From Toxotes chatareus (lineage: Eukaryota; Chordata; Actinopteri; Toxotidae), in the NCBI GenBank assembly GCA_016801885.1, contig CM028900.1, positions 13,038,972 to 13,102,971 on the forward strand: a stretch of DNA of 64,000 bases, in the 5' to 3' direction. Positions 20,001 to 35,000 of this stretch are shown here, in pieces. Numbering within the stretch: the first letter of the stretch is position 1; every line of letters begins with the position of its first letter. Below the pieces are notes generated by a model. That model ran no database searches. It was not told where the DNA came from and saw only the letters and a program-made list of their open reading frames with translations. The position numbers and the translations under genes are program-made.

Positions 20001-23000
20001 GTCAAAATCGGCCAAAAAAGTCAAAATTTTTTTGGATCTCAAAATGTCATAAAAAACGTCATAGTATAGTAAGGCGTGAAAATGGGCCAAAAAAAGTCAA
20101 AATTTTTGGACCTCAAAATGTCATAAAAAACGTCATAGTTTAGTAAGGCGTCAAAATCTGAAAAAAAAAAGTCTGATTTTTTTTTTCGATTAAAAATGTC
20201 ATAAAACACGTCATAGTATAGTAAGGCGTCAAAATCGGCCAAAAAAAGTCAAAAATTTTTTGGACCTCAAAATGTCATAAAAAACGTCATAGTATAGTAA
20301 GGCGTCAAAATCGGCCAAAAGAAGTCAAAATTTTTTTGGACCTCAAAATGTCATAAAAAAAAGTCATAGTATAGTAAGGCTTCAAAATCGGCCAAAAAAA
20401 GTCAAAAAAAATTTTTGGACTTTTTTTTTATAAAAAACGTCATAGTATAGTAAGGCGTCAAAATCGGCCAAAAACAAGTCAAAAAAAATGTTGACCCCAA
20501 AATGTCATAAAAAACGTCATAGTATAGTAAGGTGTCAAAATCAGCCAAAAAAAGTCAAAAATTTTTTGGACCTCAAAATGTCATAAAAAAACGTCATAGT
20601 ATAGTAAAGGCGTCAAAATCGGCCAAAAAAGTCAAAAAATTTTTTGACCTCAAAATGTCATAAAACACGTCATAGTATAGTAGTAAGGCGTCAAAATCGG
20701 CCAAAAAAGTCAAAAATTTTTTGGACCTCAAAATGTCATAAAAAACGTCATAGTATAGTAAGGTGTCAAAATCGGCCAAAAAAGTCAAAATTTTTTGGAC
20801 CTCAAAATGTCAGAAAAAAATGTCATAGTATAGTAAAAGCGTCAAAATCGGCCAAAAAAGTCTGATGTTTTTTTTGGACCTCAAAATGTCATAAAAACGT
20901 CATAGTATAGTAAGGCGTCAAAATCGGCCAAAAAAGTCAAAAAAATTTTGACCTCAAAATGTCATAAAAAACACGTCATAGTATAGTAGTAAGCGTCAAA
21001 ATCGGCCAAAAAAGTCAAAAATTTTTTTGACCTCAAAATGTCATAAAAAACGTCATAGTATAGTAAGGCGTCAAAATCGGCCAAAAAAGTCAAAAATTTT
21101 TTTGACCTCAAAATGTCATAAAAAACGTCATAGTATAGTATAGCGGCGTCAAAATCGCCAAAAAAAGTCAAAATTTTTTGGACCTCAAAATGTCATAAAA
21201 AGCGTCATAGTATAGTAAGGCGTCAAAATCGGCCAAAAAGTAAAAAAAAATTTTGACCTCAAAATGTCATAAAAAACGTCATAGTATAGTAAGGCGTCAA
21301 AATCGGCCAAAAAAAGTCAAAATTTTTGGACCTCAAAATGTCATCACCAAAAAAAAAACGTCATAGTATAGTAAGGCGTCAAAATCGACCGGCCAAAAAA
21401 AGTCAAAAATTTTTTGGGACTCAAAATGTCATAAAAAACGTCACGTCACGTCATAGTATAGTAAAGGCGTCAAAATCGGCCAAAAAAGTCAAATTTTTTT
21501 TTCGACCTCAAAATGTCATAAAAAACGTCATAGTATAGTAAAGGCGTCCAAAATCGGCAAAAAAAGTCAAAATTTTTGGACCTCAAAATGTCATAAAAAC
21601 GTCATAGTATAGTAAGGCGTCAAAATCGCCAAAAAAAAAGTCAAAATTTTTTGACCTCAAAATGTCATAAAAAACGTCATAAGGCGTAAGGCGTCAAAAT
21701 CGGCCAAAAAAAGTCAAAATTTTTTGGACCTCAAAATCATCATAAAAGCGTCATAGTATAGTATAGTAAAGGCGTCAAAATCGCCAAAAAAAAAGTCAAA
21801 AAATTTTTTGACCTCAAAATGTCATCAAAAAACGTCATAGTATAGTAAGGCGTCAAATTCGACCAAAAAAAGTCAAAAAATTTTTGGACTTCTTTTTGTC
21901 ATAGTATAAAAACGTCATAGTATAGTAAAATGTCAAAATCGAACAAAAAAAGTGGCCAAAAAAATTTTTTGGACTTTTTTGTCATAAAAAACGTCATAGT
22001 ATAGTAAGGCGTCAAAATTGGCCAAAAAAGTCAAAAAAATTTTTGGACCCCAAAATGTCATAAAAACGTCATAGTCATAGTATAGTAAGGAGTCAAAATC
22101 GCCAAAAAAGTCAAAAAATTTTTTGGACCTCAAAATGTCATAAAAACGTCATAGTATAGTAAGGCGTGAAAATCGGCCAAAAAAAGTCAAAAGATTTTTT
22201 GGACCTTTTTTTCATAAAAAAACATCATAGTATAGTAAGGCGTCAAAAAATCGGCAAAAAAGTCAAAAAAATTTTTGGACTTTTTGTCATAAAAACGTCA
22301 TAGTATAGTAAAGGCGTCAAATCGGCCAAAAAAGTCAAAATGTTTTGACCTCAAAGCGTAAAAAAATAGTATAGTAAGGCGTCAAACCAAAAAAAGTATA
22401 GTATAGACCTCGTTTTTTTGGGCAAAAAGTCATAGTATTTTTGACCTCAAAAAGTCAAAATTTTCATAGTATAGTGACGTCATAGTATAGTGTCAAAATT
22501 GTCCAAAAAAGTCAAATTTTTTGAAAAATTTGACCTCAAAATGTCATAAAAAACGTCATAGTATAGTATAGAGTCAAAATCGCCAAAAAAGTCAAAATTT
22601 TTGGACCTCAAAATGTCATAAAAACATCATAGTATAGTAAGGCGTGAAAATGGGCCAAAAAAGTCAAAAATTTTTTGGACCTCAAAATGTCATAAAAAAC
22701 GTCATAGTATAGTAAGGCGTGAAAATCGGCCAAAAAAAGTCAAAAGATTTTTTTGGACTTTTTCATAAAAAACATCATAGTATAGTAAGGCGTCAAAATC
22801 GGCAAAAAAAGTCAAAAAAATTTTTGGACTTTTTTGTCATAAAAAACGTCATAGTATAGTAAGGCGTCAAAATCGGCCAAAAAAAGTCAAAATGTTTTGA
22901 CCTCAAAATGACATAAAAAACGTCATAGTATAGTATATGCGTTTTTTTGGGCAAAAAAGTCATAATTTTTTGACCTCAAAATGTCATAAAAACGCGTCAT

Positions 23001-26000
23001 ATAGTAGTAGTGCGGCGTTTTTTCCAAAAAAAGTCAAAAAAATTTTTTGACCTCAAAATGTCTTTAAAAACGTCATAGTATAGTAAGGCGTGAAAATGGG
23101 CCAAAAAAAGTCAAAAATTTTTTGGACCTCAAAATGTCATAAAAAACATCATAGTATAGTAAAGGCGTAAATCGCCCAAAAAAAAAAAGTCAAAAAATTT
23201 TTTTGACTTTTTGTCATAAAAAACATCATAGTATAGTAAGGCGTCAAAATCGGCCAAAAAAAAAAAAAAATTTTTTGACCTCAAAATGTCATAAAAAACG
23301 TCATAGTATAGTAGTATGCGTCAAAATCGGCCAAAAAAGTCAAAATTTTTTGACCTCAAAATGTCATAAAAAACGTCATAGTAGTAGTATGGCGTTTTTT
23401 TCGACAAAAAAAGTCAAAAAATTTTTTTGACCTCAAAATGTCATAAAAAACGTCATAGTATATATTGTATGGCGTTTTTCGGCCAAAAAGTCAAAAAATT
23501 TTTGGACCTCAAAATGTCATCATAAAAACGTCATAGTATAGTAAAGGCGTGAAAATGGGCCAAAAAAGTCAAAAATTTTTTGGACCTCAAAATGTCATAA
23601 AAAACATCATAGTATAGTAAAGGCGTCAAAATCTGAAAAAAAAAGTCAAAATTTTTTTTTTTGACCTCAAAATGTCATAAAAAACGTCATAGTATAGTAA
23701 GGCGTCAAAATCGGCCAAAAAAGTCAAAATTTTTTTGACCTCAAATGTCATAAAAAACGTCATAGTATAGTAAAGGCGTCAAAATCGGCAAAAAAAAGTC
23801 AAAAATTTTTTGACCTCAAAATGTCATAAAAAACGTCATAGTATAGTAAGGCGTCAAAATCGGCCAAAAAAAGTCAAAAAATTTTTGACCTCAAAATGTC
23901 ATAAAAAAACGTCATAGTATAGTAGTAGGCGTCAAAATCGGCCAAAAAAAAAAGTCAAATTTTTTTTGACCTCAAAATGTCATAAAAAACGTCATAGTAT
24001 AGTAAGGCGTCAAAATGGGCCAAAAAGTCAAAATTTTTGGACCTCAAAATGTCATAAAAAAGCGTCATAGTATAGTAGTAAAGGCGTCAAAATCGGCAAA
24101 AAAAAAGTCAAATTTTTTTTTGACCTCAAAATGTCATAAAAAACGTCATAGTATAGTAAGGCGTCAAAATCGGCCAAAAAAAGTCAAAATTTTTTTGACC
24201 TCAAAATGTCATAAAAAACGTCATAGTATAGTAAGGCGTCAAAATCGGCCAAAAAAGTCAAAATTTTTGGACCTCAAAATGTCATAAAAAACGTCATAGT
24301 ATAGTAAGGCGTCAAAATCGGCCAAAAAAAAGTCAAAAATTTTTTGGACCTCAAAATGTCATAAAAAACGTCATAGTATAGTAAGGCGTCAAAATCGGCC
24401 AAAAAAGTCAAAAAAAAAATTTTTTGGACCTCAAAATGTCATAAAAAAACGTCATAGTATAGTAAAGCGTCAAAATCGGGCCAAAAAAGTCAAAATTTTT
24501 TTGACCTCAAAATGTCATAAAAAACGTCATAGTATAAATAAAGGCGTCAAAATCGGCCAAAAAAGTCAAAAAAGTTTTTTTGGGACCTCAAAATGTCATA
24601 AAAAACGTCGTCATAGTATAGTAAAGGCGTAAAATCGGCCAAAAAAAGTCAAAATTTTTTGGACCTCAAAATGTCATAAAAAACGTCATAGTATATAGTA
24701 AGGCGTCAAAATCGGCCAAAAAAGTCAAAAAAATTTTTTGACCTCAAAATGTCATAAAAAACGTCATAGTATAGTAAAGCGTCAAAATCGGCCCAAAAAA
24801 AGTCAAAAATTTTTGGACCTCAAAATGTCATAAAAAACGTCATAGTATAGTAAGGCGTCAAAGTCAAAATTGGCCAAAAAAGTCATAAAACGTCAAAATT
24901 TTTTTGATTAAAAATGTCATAAAAAACGTCATAGTATAGTAGTAGCGTCAAAATCGGCCAAAAAAGTCAAAAATTTTTTTGACCTCAAAATGTCATAAAA
25001 AACGTCATAGTATAGTAAGGCGTCAAAATCGCCAAAAAAAAGTCAAAATTTTTTTGGACCTCAAAATGTCATAAAAAACGTCATAGTATAGTAAAGGCGT
25101 CAAAATCGGAAAAAAAAAAAAAGTCAAAAATTTTTGGACCTCAAAATGTCATAAAAAGCGTCATAGTATAGTAGGCGTCAAAATCGGCAAAAAAAGTCAA
25201 AATTTTTTGGACCTCAAAATGTCATAAAAAACGTCATAGTATAGTAAGGCGTCAAAATCAGCCAAAAAAGTTAAAAATTTTTGGGACCTCAAAATGTCAT
25301 AAAAAACGTCATAGTATAGTAAGGCGTCAAAATCGGCCAAAAAGTCAAAAAATTTTTGGACTTTTTGTCATAAAAAACATCATAGTATAGTAAAGGCGTC
25401 AAAATCGGAAAAAAAAGTCAAAATTTTTTGGACCTCAAAATGTCATAAAAAACGTCATAGTATAGTAAGGCGTCAAAATGGGCCAAAAAAAGTCAAAAAT
25501 TTTTTGACCTCAAAATGTCATAAAAAAACGTCATAGTATAGTAAAGGCGTCAAAATCGGCCAAAAAAGTCAAAAAATTTTTTTGACCTCAAAATGTCATA
25601 AAAAACGTCATAGTATAGTATAGTAGGCGTCAAAATCGGAAAAAAAAAAGTCAAAATTTTTTGACCTCAAAATGTCATAAAAAAACGTCATAGTATAGTA
25701 AGGCGTCAAAATCGGCAAAAAAAATCAAAATTTTTTTGACCTCAAAATGTCATAAAAAACGTCATAGTATAGTAAGGCGTCAAAATCGGCCAAAAAAAGT
25801 CAAAATTTTTTGGGGCTCAAAATGTCATAAAAAACGTCATAGTATAGTAAGGCGTCAAAATCGGCCAAAACAAATCAAAAAATTTTTTGACCTCAAAATG
25901 TCATAAAAAACGTCATAGTATAGTAAGGCGTCAAAATCGGCCAAAAAAAGTCAAAATTTTTTGGACCTCAAAATGTCATAAAAAACGTCATAGTATAGTA

Positions 26001-29000
26001 AAGGCGTCAAAATCGGCCAAAAAAAGTCAAAATTTTTTTGACCTCAAAATGTCATAAAAAAAATACGTCATAGTATAAGGCGTCACGTTTTTTGGACAAA
26101 AAAAAAAAAGTCAAAAATTTGACTTCAAAATGTCATAAAAAACGTCATTTTTGACCTCAAATCGGCCAAAAAAGTCAAAAAATTTTTGTCATCAAAATGT
26201 CATAAAAACGTCATAGTATAGTAAGGCGTCAAAATCGGCCAAAAAAGTCAAAAAAATTTTTTGACCTCAAAATGTCATAAAAAACGTCATAGTATAGTAA
26301 GGCGTCAAAATCGGCCAAAAAAGTCAAAATTTTTTGACCTCAAAATGTCATAAAAAACGTCATAGTATAGTAAGGCGTCAAAATCGGCCAAAAAAAGTCA
26401 AAATTTTTTTGGACCTCAAAATGTCATAAAAAACGTCATAGTATAGTAAGGCGTCAAAATCGGCCAAAAAAGTCAAAATTTTTTTGGACCTCAAAATGTC
26501 ATAAAAACGCGTCATAGTATAGTCAAATATAGTAATTTTATGGCGTCAAAATGTCATAAAAAAGTCAAAATTTTTTTGGACCTCAAAATGTCATAAAAGC
26601 GTCATAGTATAGTCAAAATGGCATCAAAATCGTCATAAAAAAAGTCAAAAAATTTTTTGGACCTTTTGGACCTCAAAATAAAAAAAACGTCATAGTATAG
26701 TATGGCGTTCAAAATCGGCCAAAAAAGTCAAAAAATTTTGACCTCAAAATGTCATAAAAACGTCATAGTATAGTATAGTAAGGCGTCAAAATCGGGAAAA
26801 AAAGTCAAAAAATTTTTGGACCTCAAAATGTCAAAAAAAACGTCATAGTATAGTAAAGCGTCAAAATCGCGTCAAAAAAAAAAGTCAAAAATTTTGACCC
26901 TCAAAATGTCATAAAAAACATCATAGTATAAAAGGCGTCAAAAATCGGCCAAAAAAGTCAAAATTTTTTGACCTCAAAATGTCATAAAAAACGTCATAGT
27001 ATAAAGGCGTCAAAATCGGCCAAAAAAGTCAAAATTTTTTGACCTCAAAATGTCATAAAAAACGTCATAGTAGTAGTAGTAAGGCGTCAAAATCGGCCAA
27101 AAAAAAGTCAAAAATTTTTGGACCTCAAAATGTCATAAAAAACGTCATAGTATATAGTAAGGCGTCAAAATCGGCCAAAAAAGTCAAAATTTTTTGACCT
27201 CAAAATGTCATAAAACGTCATAGTATAGTAAAAGGCGTCAAAATCGGCCAAAAAAGTCAAAATTTTTTTGACCTCAAAATGTCATAAAAAACGTCATAGT
27301 ATAGTAAGGCGTCAAAATCGGCCAAAAAAGTCAAAAATTTTTTGGACCTCAAAATGTCATAAAAAACGTCATAGTATAGTAAGGCGTCAAAATCGGCCAA
27401 AAAAAGTCAAAATTTTTGGACCTCAAAATGTCATAAAAACGTCATAGTATAGTATAGTAAGGCGTCAAAATCGGCAAAAAAAAGTCAAAAAATTTTTTGG
27501 ACCTCAAAATGTCATAAAAAACGTCATAGTATAGTAAGGCGTCAAAATCGGCCAAAAAAAGTCAAAAAATTTTTTGGACCTCAAAATGTCATAAAAACGT
27601 CATCATAGTATAGTAGGCGTCAAGGCGTCAAAATCAAAAATTTTTGGAAAAAAAGTCAAAAATTTTTTGGACCTCAAAATGTCATAAAAAACGTCATAGT
27701 ATAGTATGTCATAAAAAATCGGCCAAAAAAGCAAAAAAAAATTTTTTTTGACCTCAAAATGTCATAAAAAACGTCATAGTATAGTAGAAGGCGAATCGGC
27801 CAAAAAAAGTCAAAAAAATTTTTTGGACCTCAAAATGTCATAAAAAACGTCATCATAGTATAGTAAGGCGTCAAAATCGGACCTCAAAAAAAAGTCAAAA
27901 ATTTTTTGACCTCAAAATGTCATAAAAAACGTCATAGTATAGTATAGTATAAAAGGCGTCAAAATCGGCCAAAAAAGTCAAAATTTTTTGGACCTCAAAA
28001 TGTCATAAAAAACGTCATAGTATAGTAAAGGCGTCAAAATCGGCCAAAAAAAGTCAAAAATTTTTTGGACCTCAAAATGTCAAAAAAAACGTCATAGTAT
28101 AGTAAAGGCGTCAAAATCGGCCAAAAAAAGTCAAAATTTTTTGGACCTCAAAATGTCATAAAAAACGTCATAGTATAGTAAAGGCGTCAAAATCGGCCAA
28201 AAAAAAAGTCAAAAATTTTTTGACCTCAAAATGTCATAAAAAATCATATAGTATAGTATAGGCGTTTATTTCGGCCAAAAAGTCAAAATTTTTTGACCTC
28301 AAAATGTCATAAAAACGTCATAGTATAGTAAAGGCGTCAAAATCGGCCAAAAAAGTCAAAAAAATTTTTTGGACCTCAAAATGTCATAAAAAAACGTCAT
28401 AGTATAGTAGGCGTTTTTTTCGGCAAAAAAAGTCAAAAATTTTTGGACCTCAAAATGTCATAAAAAACGTCATATAGTATAGTAAGGCGTCAAAATCGGC
28501 AAAAAAGTCAAAAATTTTTTGGACCTCAAAATGTCATAAAAAACATCATAGTATAGTAAGGCGTCAAAATCGGCCAAAAAAAGTCAAAATTTTTTGACCT
28601 CAAAATGTCATAAAAAGCGTCATAGTATAGTATAGGCGTCAAAATCGGTAAAAAAAAGTCAAAATTTTTTTGACCTCAAAATGTCATAAAAAGTCGTCAT
28701 AGTATAGTAAGGCGTCATAGTATAGTTTTCGGCCAAAAAAGTCAAAAAATTTTTGACCTCAAAATGTCATAAAAACGCGTCATAGTATAGTAAGGCGTTT
28801 TTTTCGCAAAAAAAAGTCAAAAATTTTTTGACCTCAAAATGTCATAAAAACGTCATAGTATAGTAAAGGCGTTTTTCAAAACAAAAAAAGTCAAAAAATT
28901 TTTGGACCTCAAAATGTCATAAAAAACGTCATAGTATAGTAGGCGTCAAAATCGGCCAAAAAAAAGTCAAAAATTTTTGGACCTCAAAAATGTCATAAAA

Positions 29001-32000
29001 ACGTCATAGTATAGTAAGGCGTCAAAATCGGCCAAAAAAAAGTCAAAAAATTTTTTGGACCTCAAAATGTCATAAAACGCGTCATAGTATAGTATAAGGC
29101 GTCAAAATCGGCCAAAAAAAGTCAAAAATTTTTTGGACCTCAAAATGTCATAAAAAACGTCATAGTATAGTAAAGGCAAAATTTTCAAAATCGGCCAAAA
29201 AAAGACAAAAAAAAAAATTTTTTGGACCTCAAAATGTCATAAAAAACATCATAGTATAGTAAGGCGTCAAAATCGGCCAAAAAAGTCAAAATTTTTTTGA
29301 CCTCAAAATGTCATAAAAAAGCGTCATAGTATAGTAAGGCGTCAAAATCGGCAAACAAAAAAGTCAAAATTTTTTTGACCTCAAAATGTCATAAAAAACG
29401 TCATAGTATAGTAAGACGTCAAAATCGGCAAAAAAGAGTCAAAAAATGTTTTGACCTCAAAATGTCATAAAACACGTCATAGTATAGTAAGGCGTCAAAA
29501 TCGGCAAAAAAAATCAAAAATTTTTTTGACCTCAAAATGTCATATATAAAAAACGTCATAGTATAGTATCATAAAAACGTCATATAGTATAGTAAGGCGT
29601 CAAAATCGGCCAAAAAAAGTCAAAAAAATTTTTGACCTCAAAATGTCATAAAACACGTCATAGTATAGTAAGGCGTCAAAATCGGCAAAAAAAAGTCAAA
29701 ATTTTTTTTGACCTCAAAATGTCATAAAAAACGTCATAGTATAGTAAAGGCGTCAAAATCGGCCAAAAAAGTCAAAATTTTTTGGACCTCAAAATGTCAT
29801 AAAAACGTCATAGTATAGTAAGGCGTCAAAATCGGCCAAAAAAGTCAAAATTTTTTGACCTCAAAATGTCATAAAAAACGTCATAGTATAGTCAAAATGT
29901 CATAAAAGCGTATAAAATCGCCAAAAAAAGACAAAAAAAATTTTTTTGACCTCAAAATGTCATAAAAAACGTCATAGTATAGTAAGGCGTTTTTCGGGCA
30001 AAAAAAGTCAAAAATTTTTTGGACCTCAAAATGTCATAAAAAAACGTCATAGTATAGTAAGCGGCGTTTTTTCGGCCAAAAAAAAGTCAAAAATTTTTGG
30101 ACCTCAAAATGTCATAAAAAACGTCATAGTATAGTATAGGCGTTTTTTCGGAAAAAAAAAAAGTCAAAAATTTTTTTGACCTCAAAATGTCATAAAAACG
30201 TCATAGTATAGTAAAGGCGTCAAAATCGGAAAAAAAAAAAAATTTTTTGACCTCAAAATGTCATAAAAAACGTCATAGTATAGTAAGGCGTCAAAATCGG
30301 CCACAAAAAAGTCAAAATTTTTTGGACCTCAAAATGTCATAAAAAGCGCGTCATAGTATAGTAAGGCGTCAAAATCGGAAAAAAAAGTCAAAATTTTTTG
30401 GACCTCAAAATGTCATAAAAAACGTCATAGTATAGTAAGGCGTCAAAATCGGCCAAAAAAGTCAAAATTTTTTGGACCTCAAAATGTCATAAAAAACGTC
30501 ATAGTATAGTAAGGCGTCAAAATCGGCAAAAAAAAAAGTCATAAAAATTTTTTGACCTCAAAATGTTTGACATCAAAAAACATAAATACGTATAGTATAG
30601 TAAGGCGTCAAAATCGGCCAAAAAAGTCAAAAATTTTTTTGACCTCAAAATGTCATAAAAAACGTCATAGTATAGTAAAGGCGTCAAAATCGGCCAAAAA
30701 AAGTCAAAAATTTTTGACCTCAAAATGTCATAAAAACGCGTCATAGTATAGTAAGGCGTCAAAATCGGAAAAAAAAAAGTCAAATTTTTTTGACCTCAAA
30801 ATGTCATAAAAAACGTCATATATAGTATAGTAAAAAGGCGTCAAAATCGGCCAAAAAAGTCAAAATTTTTTTGACCTCAAAATGTCATAAAAAAAAACGT
30901 CATAGTATAGTAAGGCAAAAAAGTCAAATCGGACCTCAAAAAAAGTCAAAAATTTTTGGACCTCAAAATGTCATAAAAAAACGTCATAGTATAGTATAAA
31001 GGCGTCAAAATCGGCCAAAAAAGTCAAAATTTTTTTGGACCTCAAAATGTCATAAAAAAACGTCATAGTATAGTAAGGCGTCAAAATCGGCCAAAAAAGT
31101 CAAAATTTTTTGACCTCAAAATGTCATCATAAAAAACGTCATATAGTATAGTAAGGCGCGTCAAATCGGGCCAAAAAGTCAAATTTTTTTGACCTCAAAA
31201 TGTCATAAAAACGCGTCATAGTATAGTAAGGCGTCAAAATCGCCAAAAAAAAGTCAAAAATTTTTTGACCTCAAAATGTCATAAAAAACGCATCATAGTA
31301 TAGTATAGTATGGCGTTTTTTTCGGCAAAAAAGTCAAAATTTTTTTGACCTCAAAATGTCATAAAAAACGTCATAGTATAGTAAGGCGCAAAAATCGGCC
31401 AAAAAAGTCAAAAAATTTTTTGACCTCAAAATGTCATAAAAAACGTCATAGTATAGTAAAGGCGTCAAAATCGGCCAAAAAAAGTCAAAAATTTTTTTGA
31501 CCTCAAAATGTCATAAAAACGTCATAGTATAGTATGCGTTTTTTTCGCCAAAAAAAGTCAAAATTTTTTGACCTCAAAATGTCATAAAAAACGTCATAGT
31601 ATAGTATAGGCGTCAAAAAATCGCCAAAAAAAGTCAAAAAATTTTTTGACCTCAAAATGTATCAAAAAACGTCATAGTATAGTATAGTGTCAAAATCGGC
31701 CAAAAAAGTCAAAAAATTTTTTGACCTCAAAATGTCATAAAAAACGTCATAGTATAGTAAGGCGTCAAAATCACCAAAAAGTCATAAAAATTTTTGACCT
31801 CAAAATGTCAAAATCAAAAACGTCATAGTATAGTAAGGCGTCAAAATCGGCCAAAAAAAAAGTCAAAATTTTTTTTGACCTCAAATGTCATAAAAACGTC
31901 ATAGTATAGTAAGGCGTCAAAATCGGCCAAAAAAGTCAAAATTTTTTGACCTCAAAATGTCATCATAGTATAGTAAGGCGTCAAAATCGGCCAAAAAAAA

Positions 32001-35000
32001 ATTTTTGACCTCAAATGTCATAGTACGTCATAGTATAGTAAGCGTCAAAATCGGCCAAAAAGTCAAAATTTTTTGACCTCAAAATGTCATAAAAAACGTC
32101 ATAGTATAGTAAAGGCGTCAAAATCAAATCAACAAAAAAGTCAAAAATTTTTTGGACCTCAAAATGTCATAAAAAACGTCATAGTATAGTAAGGCGTCAA
32201 AATCGGACAAAAAAAAGTCAAATTTTTTTTGACCTCAAAATGTCAAAAAAACGTCATAGTATAGTATAGGCGTCAAAATCGGCCAAAAAAGTCAAAAAAT
32301 TTTTTTGACCTCAAAATGTCATAAAAAACGTCATAGTATAGTAAGGCGTCAAAATCGGCCAAAAAAGTCAAAAAATTTTTTGACCTCAAAATGTCATAAA
32401 AAACGTCATAGTATAGTAAGGCGTCAAAATCGGCCAAAAAAAGTCAAAAAATTTTTTGACCTCAAAATGTCATAAAAAACGTCATAGTATAGTAAGGCTT
32501 CAAAAGGCGTCAAATCAAAAAAAAAAAGTCAAAATTTTTTGACCTCAAAATGTCATAAAAACGTCATAGTATAGTAAGGCGTCAAAATCGGCAAAAAAGT
32601 CAAAAATTTTTTTGACCTCAAAATGTCAAAAAACGTCATAGTATAGTAAAGCGTCAAAATCGCCAAAAAAGTCAAAAAATTTTTTTGACCTCAAAATGTC
32701 ATAAAAAACGTCATAGTATAGTAAGGCGTCAAAATCGCCAAAAAGTCAAAATTTTTTTGACCTCAAAATGTCATAGTATAGTAAAAACGTCATAGTATAT
32801 TTTTTGACCTCAAATGTCATAAAAAATAGTATAGTAAGGCGTCAAAAAAAAAGTCAAAATTTTTTTGACCTCAAAATGTCATAAAAAACGCTCATAGTAT
32901 AGTAAGGTCAAAATGTCAAAAATTCATAGTAAAAAAGTCAAAAATTTTTGACCCTCAAATGTCATAAAAAACGTCATAGTATAGTAGGCGTCAAAATCGG
33001 CCAAAAAAAAGTCAAAAATTTTTTGACCTCAAAATGTCATAAAAAACGTCATAGTATAGTAAGGCGTCAAAATCGGCCAAAAAGTCAAAATTTTTTTGAC
33101 CTCAAAATGTCATAAAAAACGTCATAGTATAAAAAAGTCATAGTATAGTGCAAAAAATCGCCAAAAAAAGTCAAAAATTTTTTGACCTCAAATGTCATCA
33201 AAAAACGTCATAGTATAGTAAGGCGTCAAAATCGGCCAAAAAAAGTCAAAAAATTTTTTTGACCTCAAAATGTCATAAAAAAACTATCATAGTATAGTAA
33301 GGCGTCAAAATCGGCCAAAAAAGTCAAAAATTTTTGACCTCAAAATGTCATAAAAAACGTCATATAGTATAGTAAGGCGTCAAAATCGGCCAAAAAAGTC
33401 AAAAATTTTTTTGACCTCAAAATGTCATAAAAACGTCATAGTATAGTAGGCGTCAAAATCGCAAAAAAAAGTCAAAAATTTTTTGACCTCAAAATGTCAT
33501 AAAAAAACGTCATAGTATAGTCAAATGTCAAAAAAATATAGCCAAAAAAGTCAAAATTTTTTTGACCTCAAAATGTCATAAAAAACGTCATAGTATAGTA
33601 GTAATGTCAAAATCGGCCAAAAAGTCAAAATTTTTTGACCTCAAAATGTCATAAAAAACGTCATAGTATAGTATAACATGTCAAAATCGGCCAAAAAAGT
33701 CAAAATTTTTTTGACCTCAAAATGTCATAAAAAACATCATAGTATAGTAAAGCCAAAATCGCCAAAAAAGTCAAAAATTTTTTTGACCTCAAAATGTCAT
33801 AAAAAACGTCATAGTATATAGTAAAGGCGTCAAAATCGCCAAAAAAGTCAAAAAATTTTTTGACCTCAAAATGTCATCAAAAAAAAACGTCATAGTATAG
33901 TAAGCGTCAAAATCGGCAAAAAAAGTCAAAAATTTTTTGACCTCAAAATGTCATAAAAAACGTCATAGTATAGTAAGGCGCGTAAAATCGGCCAAAAAAG
34001 TCAAAAATTTTTTGACCTCAAAATGTCATAAAAAACGTCATAGTATAGTAAGGCGTCAAAATCAAAAAAAAGTCAAATTTTTTTTGACCTCAAAATGTCA
34101 TAAAAAACGTCATAGTATAGTAAAGGCGTCAAAATCGGCCAAAAAGTCAAAAGTTTTTTTTTGACCTCAAAATGTCATAAAAAACGTCATAGTATAGTAT
34201 TTTTTTCAAAATCGGCCAAAAAAAAATTTTTTGACCTCAAAAATGACCTCAAATGTCATAAAAACGTCATAGTATAGTAAGGCGTCAAAATCGGACTAAA
34301 AAAGTCAATTTTTTTTTTTGACCTCAAAATGTCATAAAAAACGTCATAGTATAGTAAAGCGTCAAAATCGGCCAAAAAAAGTCAAAAAATTTTTTGACCT
34401 CAAAATGTCATAAAAAACGTCATAGTATAGTAAGGCGTCAAAATCGGCCAAAAAAAGTCAAAAATTTTTTTGACCTCAAAATGTCATAAAAATGGTCATA
34501 GTATAGTAAGGCGTCAAAATCGGCCAAAAAAAGTCAAAAAATTTTTTGACCTCAAAATGTCATAAAAAACGTCATAGTATAGTAAGGCGTCAAAATCGGC
34601 CCAAAAAAGTCAAAATTTTTTTGACCTCAAAATGTCATAAAAAAAAAGTATAGTATAGTATAGTAAAAAAGTCAAAATTTTTTGACCTCAAAAAAAAGTC
34701 AAAAATTTTTTTGACCTCAAAATGTCAAATGTCAAAAACGTCATAGTATAGTAAGGCGTCAAAATCGGCCAAAAAAGTCAAAAATTTTTTGACCTCAAAA
34801 TGTCATAAAAACGTCATAGTATAGTAAGGCGTCAAAAATCGCCAAAAAAGTCAAAAATTTTTTTTTTGACCTCAAAATGTCATAAAAAACGTCATAGTAT
34901 AGTAAAAGTTTTCAAAATCGGCAAAAAAAAGTCAAAAATTTTTTTTGACCTCAAAATGTCATAAAAACGTCATAGTATAGTATAGGCGTCAAAATCGGCC